Source: Sepioteuthis lessoniana
Taxonomy: Eukaryota; Mollusca; Cephalopoda; Myopsida; Loliginidae
Assembly (NCBI GenBank): GCA_963585895.1
Contig: OY757917.1
Location: forward strand, 105,521,435 to 105,585,434
Direction of reading: 5' to 3'
DNA length: 64,000 nucleotides
Part shown: piece by piece, positions 55,371-64,000 of the stretch
Layout of the letters: every line of letters starts with the position of its first letter
Position numbering within the stretch: position 1 is the stretch's first letter
Notes under the pieces: generated by a model
Seen by the model: the letters and a program-made list of their open reading frames with translations, nothing else
What the model was told of the DNA's origin: nothing
Databases searched by the model: none
Program-made: the position numbers and the translations under genes

Positions 55371-57195
55371 CAGGGTGGAACTATAAGATTGTCGCCTAGG
55401 AAAAGACGACATGATTCCATTTCCGTTTAATGAAAACCGGTTTTCTTTTTTGTTGCAGACCATCTACTAGTTGGCCAGTTGTTTACAAATCCCAAGAGTG
55501 ATAGGAGCCTTCTATCATGTCTGAAAGTGTGGTCTTTGGTGTGGTTTCAAGTGAGGGCCATATCACATCTTCGAAGTCGGCTTGAAAGTCAACACCAAAG
55601 TGTACCTGGATGTGCAGAAGAGTGTAGTATGACGGCAAATTGACTAAAATCCCAAAACAGGACTTTATTTTTGCACGTGTGAAGATGGGGCAGGTTGGCA
55701 CTTGATCCCTTGTAGAATAAGTCCTCGTTCAGAGTTTTTCTCAGGCATATAAGAACTGGCATATTACGTGAGGGATTAATTTTGGGCTAGACTGACCGCC
55801 GCTGGCAAGGGGTTCCAAATTTCACACTATCCACACACCCACCAGGTCGCTTTCCTTCCTCCACTAGACAATGGAAGATATGGACCTATAGGTTTAGTCG
55901 TAATAATATTATATTGTAGTAGTCGGCAACTCCGGTTTCCCGTGTGATATTTTAAAGGAATTAATAGGACAATTCTAAGCAAGATAACATAAGGCGAATA
56001 GAAGCTGAAAAGAAGCATGAAGTAACAAACTCGTAGAAGACATTGCAGATAACAACTTAGACCACGTGGTAACATTAAAATACATGAATCTTTTGCTACA
56101 ATTATATACACCTTCAAAGTGTCAAAATATATAATAATTGAACAGTCCATGAACATAAATGTCTTTCTTCTTTTCTGTTCATTCGTTTTTCTTCAAATTG
56201 AGAGAGAGAGAGAGAGAGAGAGTGGTATATAAAATTGGGTATAAGGAGAAATAGTCCCAAAGTTACTTATCTTATTTTTCGACGTGGTTCTACTGGAGAA
56301 TCTTTCTTCTTTTATGGGCTAATAGACTTTATGCTATTTTTACCACTGGCTTGAAGAAAATGGCTTCTTCGTGTCTCGCAGATATTTTTTCGTCTTCTTC
56401 ACCCGGAGTACTTGGCTTTTGGTTCTATCTCCTACGAACCATGTCCAAAGACTGACTTTCTTATTTTATATTTCCGCTGACGGGAAGAAGGTGCCACTTC
56501 CGATTTAGGGTCCCAGCCAATCACTTGGCTTCTCTCTTCCTCCCCCTGGTCGGGCGATTTCTTAGGGCTACTAGATGTCACCCAAGTCAGGTTACTGAGT
56601 ACAGATAGCTTGCCCTAATTTACTATTTAACGGTCCTTCTCTGATGGCCTGCTACTGTTAATTCAAACACGGGGAATAGTATTAATCCTATTTCTATCGT
56701 CTCAGTGGGACATCACGTGACAGTAGTGATCCCCTGGTGCAATCAGGTGGCCGGTGGCAGATCCTGGGTGTTACAGCAGGACTCGGCGCCGATCCACATG
56801 TCCAAAGAGACCCAGGCTTGGCTTCAGAAGGAGTGCTACGACTTTGTACCTTCCTCTCAGTGGCACCCCTTCTCCCCCGACCTGAACCTACTGAACTACT
56901 TTGTTTGGTCATACGTCGAGAACATCACCAACATGACCTCCCACAATATCAAAGCCGGCCTGATCTCCGCTATCCGCCGAGTATTCGCCGAGCTTCCGCC
57001 GGCGCTTATAGAAAAGACATGTTCCGAGTTCCGGATCTGTATCGAGGCGCTGATTGAGGCTGAAGGTGGCTACATTGAATAGATGTCGGCTCTAATACAT
57101 AATCAAGTTACTAGAATTGATTTTCTCAATAAAAGCTTTAAAATAAAGCTGTAGTTTTGTTTTCTTTAGGACGACAATTTTAGCGTTCCACCCTG
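55371..57195 (+). mobile_element. Mariner-like element, second family, split by a solo LTR
   Basis: TA flanks (55369-55370, 57196-57197). Left end CAGGGTGGAACTATAAGATT, right end ...GCGTTCCACCCTG, matching the 30.36-kb copy. The left part reaches HIFEVGLKVNTKVYLD; after the inserted LTR the transposase resumes in a long clean frame (56705-57082): VVIPWCNQVAGGRSWVLQQD, SAPIHMSKETQAWLQKECYD, LNYFVWSYVENITNMTS, FAELPPALIEKTCSEF, EALIEAEGGYIE, stop. QQDSAPxH and the ...DLNLLNYFVW region (usual D changed to N) mark the second and third catalytic sites. The first half of the gene is largely lost. Confidence 0.8.
55630..56722 (-). mobile_element. Solo LTR, ~1.1 kb, with 5-bp TSD
   Basis: GTAGT lies at 55624-55628 and 56723-56727. 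Minus strand starts TGTCACGTGATG and ends CCGTCA. In the 30.7-kb copy the same mariner site is uninterrupted (GAAGAGTGTGGTGATCCCC). A second, truncated copy begins at 100. Contains a (GA)n at 56201-56221. No internal region, so it is a recombined solo LTR. Confidence 0.75.
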
Positions 57196-57349
57196 TAAAC
57201 CTAAATGAATTGATTCCCCGTTGAACACACTCATATAATATGCATATATATGCAGATGAAAAACAAACTGCTAATTAGCTGTACATTTTCTTTATTTTTT
57301 AGAAAAAGAGAAAATTTACATCTATATCCTTGATTTTGAGGTTATAATA

Positions 57350-57670
57350 ATTACATGGATGCGTATTTCCAATCCTCTTGGGAAGACGTGGCCCTGGAGA
57401 AGGCCGTGTCTTCTGTAAAGAGTATGGGTGTAACTTGCAAGACACATTCAGGTTAAGTGGCCGCTCAATTGCGATGACGAGTTAGTTTGGCGTCAGATTG
57501 CTTGCTCAATCGTATAGTCTCGGCTCTGCAATCTGTGGTCACTGATTCGATTTCCAGTGGTGGAGATCACGGTATACTTTACTGATGAGACCTAATAAGG
57601 TCTAAACAGCTGTCCAGTGTTTCCGTATTTCATGCGTAGGGGTTCTCCAGATTTTCTGGTGATGGTAATT
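57350..57670 (+). mobile_element. SINE family E
   Basis: CTTGGGAAGACGTGGCCCTG, CCGTGTCTTCTGTAAAGAG, CAAGACACATTCAGG, then the damaged tRNA-like part with CACTGATTCGATTTCC (B box) and TGGAGATCACGGTATAC, and an end CATGCGTAGGGGTTC: the same order as 47216 down to 46925. Confidence 0.65.
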
Positions 57671-57671
57671 C

Positions 57672-59045
57672 AATTCACAATAATAATTAACTGTTTTACT
57701 GATTAGCATTACAATTAGGGGAAATCACGTCTTCACTTCTCATCGCAATTCTGGCTCTCTATGGACATAATAGCACTTTTGTGATCCTAAGTTTTAGATC
57801 CCCGGTATATATACGATGGACGAATGATTTTAAATATTAATATGGATATGTCTCCTTGGCCAATTACTTTAGGTATATAAGGTTAAACATCTTTGGTCTG
57901 CTAGTTTTGATCGTTTCCTCTGTAAATGATTTACGAAAAAAGCCCTCTAACAAAACAAAAAACAAAAAACGTACTATTATAACTGATTCGGGTGTTTGTT
58001 ATAGTGATGATAATAATCACACGAATAATGCCGGTAATATTGAGAAATATAATCGTATTACATTTTCTTATTATAATTAGAATGTCAACGATAGTATTTC
58101 TAATCGATTCAGTGGAAAAGAAACCATCAAGATTTTCTTTTGCTTGTTAGAACGACTGCTTGATCGCATTTGCTTTCCCTACCTGTCCATATCTGTTCAC
58201 TCCTCGCTACTCAGACGCCAAAGCGAAAACGTTCAGAATTATAATTTCTACTGCTGTCCATCTGAAAATAACATCCCCACCACCCCACAACTACCCATGA
58301 ATAATTTTCAGTGGACGTAAAGTCAACTTAAATAACATGAATTATGTATGTTGCAACAATGGAAAATGAAAAGATTGAGAAGTTTAGGCTTTCGATGAGA
58401 AGGGGAGGATAGAGTTCTATCGAGCTGAGACAGGCGTCAGGATAATAGCCGAGCTGATTCATCCCGCTGAACCTTGAGTATCTCGTGTGGCCGGTCTTCT
58501 TTTGTTGACCGTTGTTCGTTTAGACAGATTATCCTAGTTATCCCTTTTGCATTAGGGGGGATTCAGGTCGGGCCATATTGTTTGGATTTGAAAGCCATAT
58601 TTCGAAATGGCTTCGTCATATTAAGTAACGCATATACAGAGACGCACAGACAGAGATATGCACTCTGAAAAGTACAAGTCGATAAGAGTTTACAATCGAA
58701 TTCGGTTGAATACAATGGCTTGCCAGAAATTCAGAATTAGACGTTCACACTATCTTTAAATGCATCTAATGTTCATTCACATCGTTAAATCATATACACT
58801 TTTTTTTATTCATACAAGCAAACTATAGCAATACTTTGATTAACAGTAACGTCAAACTAAAGTACTGGTTCCTGGTAGATCTTCAAACGATCGATTATCT
58901 GATTTTAACGGTATTTCAACCCGTCAAGTATTATTTTATGCTTTTGTTTAATGTACACTCATGTCTACATTTTTGTTTACTTGTTTCTAAAGAGGTTTCT
59001 TAGTGTAGGTCCCTTATAATACGAATGATTTTAAGCATAACAATT
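57672..59045. other. Unclassified sequence
   Basis: GC-richer patches at 58130-58320 and 58430-58660; the frames at 57856-58080 and 58474-58668 show nothing recognisable. Confidence 0.4.
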
Positions 59046-59049
59046 TGAC

Positions 59050-59300
59050 TCATACCTGGAACCTAACAGGTACTACTACTCCACATCAGAGTGGATCTCG
59101 GAGTAATGACAAAGATGGGTCACTCCACACACTGTAGATCTCTAGAACAGATGTTTTACCATCCGATTCTGTTAAGTGCCTCACTCGAGATACACCCACT
59201 TTTGAAGCTTACCTCTAAATCCTTTGTAGCAGATATAGTCCATATATTCTGTGTGCCGATCTTGCAACTGTTCCGTTCTGAGATGGGTAACCTCTGAGAA
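59050..59300 (+). mobile_element. Diverged composite repeat D module
   Basis: CATACCTGGAACCTAACAGG ... CATCAGAGTGGATCTCGGAG, GGGTCACTCCACACACTGTAG, then CATCCGATTCTGTTAAGTG follow the 25.2-kb module order; a second, weaker echo in reverse lies at 59380-59500. Confidence 0.4.
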
Positions 59301-59599
59301 AAAAGATAAGACTCTTTATAGAATTTAAAGCCGGTTTGAGACACTATATAAAACTATGGAACAACCGAAATTCCCTCCTTACTGATGGGCGGATTAGAAT
59401 ACGTAGAGTGCATCCACAGAAGGAGTGTCAACTAGGCAAAATGCGGTACATTGAGTATGACAAGAAACTGCGTTCCGTAGTAAGCTCCTGAGAATATGGA
59501 GCACCAAATAATTAACTATTGGATAGGAATATGTGGAATCATATAAATGTGGGCACGCATATTATTATCATTTTATGCCTTGTGACTTCGTACCAGCGT

Positions 59600-61400
59600 A
59601 AGTGGATTTTCACTGGAGACAATGTCAGAAAAAAATTCTCCTCTGGTTGACAGGACTCTTCCCAGTATTCTGTTCCGATAGCAATAATGGATGTTCTCGA
59701 TTATTAATCTGATTTTCAATTCCTTCATTCTTTCTTCCAAGCTTTTTGGGACTGTTCATAGCACATTAATTACAATTGGTATCACGTCACCGCGATGTTC
59801 CATAGCTTTTTTAATTCTCTGGCAAGATTCGACTATTTATATATTTTTTCGATTTCTTTTATTTTCACTCTGTGGTCCACTGGATCAGCTAAATCCAATA
59901 GACGGCAACTTCTATTTTTTGTCAATTACTATTTAGTCAGATCTTCTCGTCAGGATTCGGCGATCAATTTGGATCTCCAAATTTTAGTGAATTTTATGCG
60001 TCTATTTCTCTAGAACGGATTCTAGTTAGTTCATATATCATCAATTAGTTTGATCGAAAATAATTCACTAGCACAATTCTCTGTTGATTACCTTTCTAAC
60101 CCAGTCATGCCTACTTTTGCATTCGTGTTGCGCAAGTTTGCTGCGTTCCCTTACAATGTGATTAGCTGATTCATCTCTTTCCCGCATAACGTATATCTAC
60201 GATTCTGTCGCTTAATATCGATTTAGCCTTAATATACTTGGACTTTATGATACTTTTTTTGTGCAGCATTTGGCAGAGTTTCAGGTACATTGGCCTAATG
60301 ATTAGAGAGTTTGCCAATGGTCCGGGTGACCGGGGTTTAATCTCACGTTGAGTCATACCAAAAACTCAAAAATGGTACTTGATGTCACCTTGCTTAACAT
60401 TCAACATTATAAGGTGAGGATGAAGAGTGAATGGAGCAACGCCCTCTCCTACACTTCGGTGTAGTAGCTATTGAAAAGGGAGCCTTCTTGTTACCCTTGA
60501 TGAAGGTTACCAAGTTTACTTACTTATATTGTCAACGGTTATGGGGGCCTTTTATTTTTGTGGGTTTCATGTGTTTTTCACCTTCCTTCGCAGTTTAGCT
60601 TCGTCTTTTTTTAGTCTTTCCTGCCTCATTTCTTTTCCTGGTTTGGTATTTCTTTTCGAATTCTTTACACCTATTCCAATTTTACCTTCTATGTTTCCTC
60701 CTATGTAGTTTAACTCTTTCAGTTCGGTTTCTGTAATACTTCTTTTACTTTTCTGGTCTCTACGTTGTCTTTTTTCCAGTCTCGATTACTTAAGGATGGT
60801 AATGTAGTCTTCTGATCATTCATGATTTGAGTAAGAATTCTGCATTGGTTTTGTCTTCTTGCGTTAATATTGATGTGTTTATATGTTCAGTGGTGATTTG
60901 GTTTTCGATAATTTGCATCTCATTAGGAGTATGATTGGATTATTTTCGTTACGACTTAATTTTTCACATATTTCTCTATATCATTAGATCAGCAACCAAC
61001 CTTTCTTCATAATCTACTATGCTAGTTCGGCTAGTCCTTGATTTGTATCTAATTCTGATGATTCTACCTCGTCTCCCTCAAGCGTTTTCTATATTGTCTT
61101 TGCGTAGGATTGCTTTTAAAATAAGAATTGATTACTTTTTTATTGTCTTCACTTGTTCATATTGTCCTTTGGTGTTTCTTAGAAGCATTGTTGCTTTGGT
61201 CATCTTATGTATACCTGAAATAAGAACAGCCGACATTGGCAGGGTGCGTGTTATATCCCTCATGCTTGCTATAAAGGGAGCATCTGCCGATAATGACACC
61301 CAGACCTGTTGTTATAAGTTTGGATTTGCCATTTTAGTATATTGTTGCTATAATAGACCAAAGGTTTGATTATTATATGTGTCTCTGTCACGGATGTTGC
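59600..61400 (-). pseudogene. LINE family 2, minus-strand copy, split by a SINE C
   Basis: The 3' end at 59600-59940 (plus-strand complement of the RILGRVLSTRG..., LKKLWNIAVT, LADPVDHRVK-like codons) is followed upstream by the zinc-motif region (60110-60210) and, beyond the SINE at 60285-60535, by the earlier ORF2 part up to about 61400. The order matches the plus-strand copies at 47.9-50.6 kb. Heavily decayed. Confidence 0.55.
60285..60535 (+). mobile_element. SINE family C
   Basis: CATTGGCCTAATGATTAGAG (A box), GACCGGGGTTTAATCTCACG (B box), then GTAGTAGCTATTGAAAAGGG and CCAAGTTTACTTAC. LINE similarity lies on both sides; no clean TSD. Confidence 0.7.
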
Positions 61401-61599
61401 CTGGTACTCGTATAAGAAAGAGGAGTCTTAAGCAGGTCACAGAAAAAAAAAAACAAGTTTTAAACTTACTAAGTTTTAACTTTAAAACAACTATCACATC
61501 TTTTAAATTATTGAGGTTTGACCCTGAAATCTTTATTTGAGATGCAGATTTTTGTTTTGATTGGTTTACGAATGATATTAGTATTCACTTGTTTAAACT

Positions 61600-62285
61600 G
61601 GAGCCATTTGGGCCTTATCATTGCACATCTTTTGAATGTTATATTCTCAACTCTTTTCTTACTTATTCCTATTATTCGCTTTTTCGTGAACAGGTTTTGG
61701 TATAAAAGTTCCAGTTACGTGACTTGCGGTCCTACTCCAAAAATTCTTTATTCTTCCGGGTTTTTTATGCTTTTTTTATTAATTAGCAAAATTTCAAGGT
61801 TGTTTCTTTTTCCAAAAATGTATTCATAAACGAACCAAAATTTCAGCATGTCAACCAAGATAACAAATTCAGAAAGTTTATCGCACTTGGTCACCTGATT
61901 TTTCCATTCTTATATATTGACTTGCGGCCACTGTTTGTGTGTTATATTCACAACTACTTTCTTTTTATACTCATCACCCGGTTTTTCATATACGACTTTT
62001 TATATAAAAGTTCGAGTCATGTAACTTGTTGAAAGTAAAATGTTACTAATAAAAATTCTTTGTCTTCATTTTTATTTTCTATGTTCTTTCACTATAAAAT
62101 TTTCTGCATTCTTTTTCGCACATACACACAGAGACACTAACACAGAAATGGAAAAACTGGATTTTACGTCGATATTACGCCACAAATGTTTTAGGTATCT
62201 ATAAATAAGCAAAAATGTTAGTATATCAACGAAGATGATTATTTCAGAAACTTTGTAGCAATTGCTTACCTAGATTCCCTGTTAT
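61600..62285 (+). repeat. Diverged tandem duplication of ~340 bases
   Basis: GTTATATTCTCAACTCTTTTCTTAC ... TATAAAAGTTCCAGTTACGTGACTTG (61630-61730) recurs as GTTATATTCACAACTACTTTC ... TATAAAAGTTCGAGTCATGTAACTTG (61935-62030). The later blocks CAGCATGTCAACCAAGATAAC ... CAGAAAGTTTATCGCACTTGGT and TAGTATATCAACGAAGATG ... CAGAAACTTTGTAGCAATTGC also match. Confidence 0.65.
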
Positions 62286-62319
62286 AATTTTACTTCAGGC
62301 GAGGTTTCGCACAAGCGTT

Positions 62320-62535
62320 AGCTGAAGACCTTTCTCAGGTAACAGAGTGACAGCAAGTCTAGTCAGGTCTCCAGGACTATTCTCAGTATTTTGGTCTATC
62401 TTAACACTGCTGCATTATGAATGGTCTCATTTATTCCTTTGATTTCTAGTTCCTCCAGTCTCTTATTATTGTCTTACACTATGCGAGTTTTTTTTTTCTC
62501 GCCAGCGGATTATTTTTCTCTGGTGCCCGATTGAA
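62320..62535 (-). pseudogene. LINE family 2, 3' tail fragment
   Basis: Plus strand ACAGAGTGACAGCAAGTCTAG, GTCTCCAGGACTATTCTCAGTATTTTGG is the complement of the family 2 C-terminus (RILRIVLETxxDLLSL). Confidence 0.6.
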
Positions 62536-62539
62536 AGCA

Positions 62540-63720
62540 AATATCATCAGGTGTCCCGAACCCTTCCTAGTATTCTGGCCGACTTCAACAATGCTGTAGT
62601 TAGGATGGTCTCGGCTCGTCTCAGATTTCTGACTCCTCCAGGCCCCTCACCATATTTTTGGGGATTGTTCCCGGCGCACCAATTTCAACTAGTATCACCG
62701 TGACCTTCAGTTTCCATAGTCTTTGTTTTTGTTTTTTTGTTTGCAAGATCCTAGTATTTGTCTCTTCGTTTCTTTTTTTTATTAACAATCTGTGGTCAGC
62801 CGGAACGGTACAATCCATTATCAGACAGGTTCTCTTATTCTGTTAATTATCACTTATTCTGGTCTTCTAGCTTGAATTAGGTGATCTCATAAACCAGGAG
62901 AATTCTGTGTCTCCTTCTCCAGGACAAATTCTGGGGTTTTCGTATACCATTTGGTAGTATGTCTAAATTTCATTTCCTTGCATAACCATATTTACCAACC
63001 CGTCCGCTCGGGCAGGATATGACACTAGATCAATTTTTAAGCGGAGTTTAACAGGTTTGAATTCAGAGTTTTTCTTCTCCTACACTAGGTGCCTCACCAA
63101 GGCTGAAGAACCAAGTCTGTCCTACTATTTACCCATAGCCGGAGGAAGATTAATTGGATTCATACCTTTCCCAAGAGTATTAGTGCTATGTTAAATGCAA
63201 TGCAATCAGTCTCGTCGAGGATTTGAACTCGTGTAACCGTGTCCAATTCCTACGACGATAATCATTACACCCAGTGTTTCTTGCATAACACCCTGTAGAT
63301 CTTCTTCCCCGCCGAGCGATATCTACTCTAATACTCTTTTTGCACTAATTTGCTGTATTCACATATTATGCGATTGATCGTTTCGTCTCTATACCCACAT
63401 AATCAATACTTGCAATTCTGTTGCGTCTAATGTATTTTCACTTTAACATAGTTGCTCATAATGGCATTGTTTCATGCTGCTATTAGAAGAGATTCATCTA
63501 CTCGTTGAACACTTTTATTTTTTTAGCTATCTCGAGGAAGATTTCACCAGTTTGTCACCCGAAATATCTATACAGTTTTTCTTCCTCCCATTCCTGTTTC
63601 CACTTCATCGTTTTACTTTTGATTCTTATGTGATTTGTCTTTCTAGTCGCTTTAATTTAAAACTGGACGGAGCGTCGCCTTGACAAATACAAGGCGAATC
63701 TGCCTTTAATCAGCTGTATG
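62540..63720 (-). pseudogene. LINE family 2, longer minus-strand copy split by a SINE A
   Basis: The C-terminus (plus GGTGTCCCGAACCCTTCC near 62552) follows the previous tail. Upstream come the KLKVTVILVEIGAPGTIPKN and TVPADHRL codons (62650-62815), the DETINHIICEY-like zinc region (63340-63400), and earlier ORF2 sequence to about 63720. Frameshifts and stops throughout. Confidence 0.6.
62987..63275 (-). mobile_element. SINE family A inserted in LINE family 2
   Basis: Imperfect 14-bp flanking duplication sharing CTTGCATAAC (62973-62986 and 63276-63289). Full family A order on the minus strand. Confidence 0.8.
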
Positions 63721-64000
63721 TTTCTCTATGGAAATTTCTTGGGTTAATGCAGAATAATTTGCTATCTGCCTCGTTGTGTTTTTAAGATCAAGACGACAAA
63801 TCAACCACTAATCGGAGTCGCTGCTTTAGCAAATGCCACAACACGATAAAGTAAAATAAAGAAATCTGCATCCAGAAAGAAAACAACTGAGCTCTTCAAC
63901 AATGATAGAATTTAGAGTATATAAATGAAAATGCCATTCAATAGTTTTCACATAAGTATGATTCTATCAGAGACCATCTGGTACTAGCTTATCTTTTATT
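63721..64000. other. Unclassified end of window
   Basis: Nothing recognised. Confidence 0.4.

Noticed and set aside
56705-57082. 125-residue clean frame as a domesticated transposase
   Set aside because: Only the C-terminal part is present, its start is at the LTR insertion edge, and the third catalytic Asp reads Asn. No evidence of its own promoter.

Overview
The window looks like repeat-dominated, intergenic or intronic DNA from an animal. The most likely source is a lophotrochozoan, and my best guess is a coleoid cephalopod such as an octopus. This rests on strongly AT-rich sequence, frequent long (AT)n, (CA/AT)n and (GA)n microsatellites, and dense decayed LINE, Penelope-like, Ty3/gypsy, Tc1/mariner and tRNA-headed SINE copies of types I know to be abundant in cephalopods. 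The species call is inference. I found no complete host protein-coding gene, no tRNA or rRNA gene, no CRISPR array and no operon structure. Almost every reading frame with recognisable similarity is a broken transposon gene; the rest are short frames with no recognisable relatives.

Layout. 0-7 kb: a truncated LTR with a Penelope-like scrap, a MITE with long inverted repeats, SINEs and LINE scraps. 7.6-10.6 kb: a long minus-strand LINE (endonuclease and reverse transcriptase remnants) split by a SINE. 13-18 kb: Penelope-like fragments and LINE tails. 20.2-21.1 kb: an internally deleted mariner. 24.8-31.6 kb: a composite satellite-like repeat, then a decayed minus-strand Ty3/gypsy provirus carrying three later insertions (a GC-rich retroposon, a tRNA-SINE, a mariner), then a Tc1 element with a second mariner family inserted at a TA. 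32.1-32.8 kb: a probable solo LTR. 34-39 kb: SINEs and a second composite repeat. 39.8-42.0 kb: a 2.2-kb DNA transposon with terminal inverted repeats, a TAA target duplication and a paralogous empty site just downstream. 43.3-43.9 kb: a second LTR copy split by the GC-rich retroposon. 45.6-47.7 kb: three SINE families and a third composite repeat. 47.9-51.55 kb: a head-to-tail run of four truncated copies of one LINE, one split by a SINE. 55.4-57.2 kb: a mariner split by a 1.1-kb solo LTR. 59.6-63.7 kb: minus-strand LINE copies split by SINEs.

The main interest is insertion history. Several insertions carry readable target-site duplications (TSDs), so relative ages can be ordered. The SINE families are modular: two share a central domain, and one of them shares its 3' tail with the composite satellite-like element. 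Two mariner copies share the same internal deletion with a telomere-like filler, so a deletion derivative seems to have spread. Family names are from memory and unaided reading. Coordinates of repeat edges are approximate unless a TSD is quoted.
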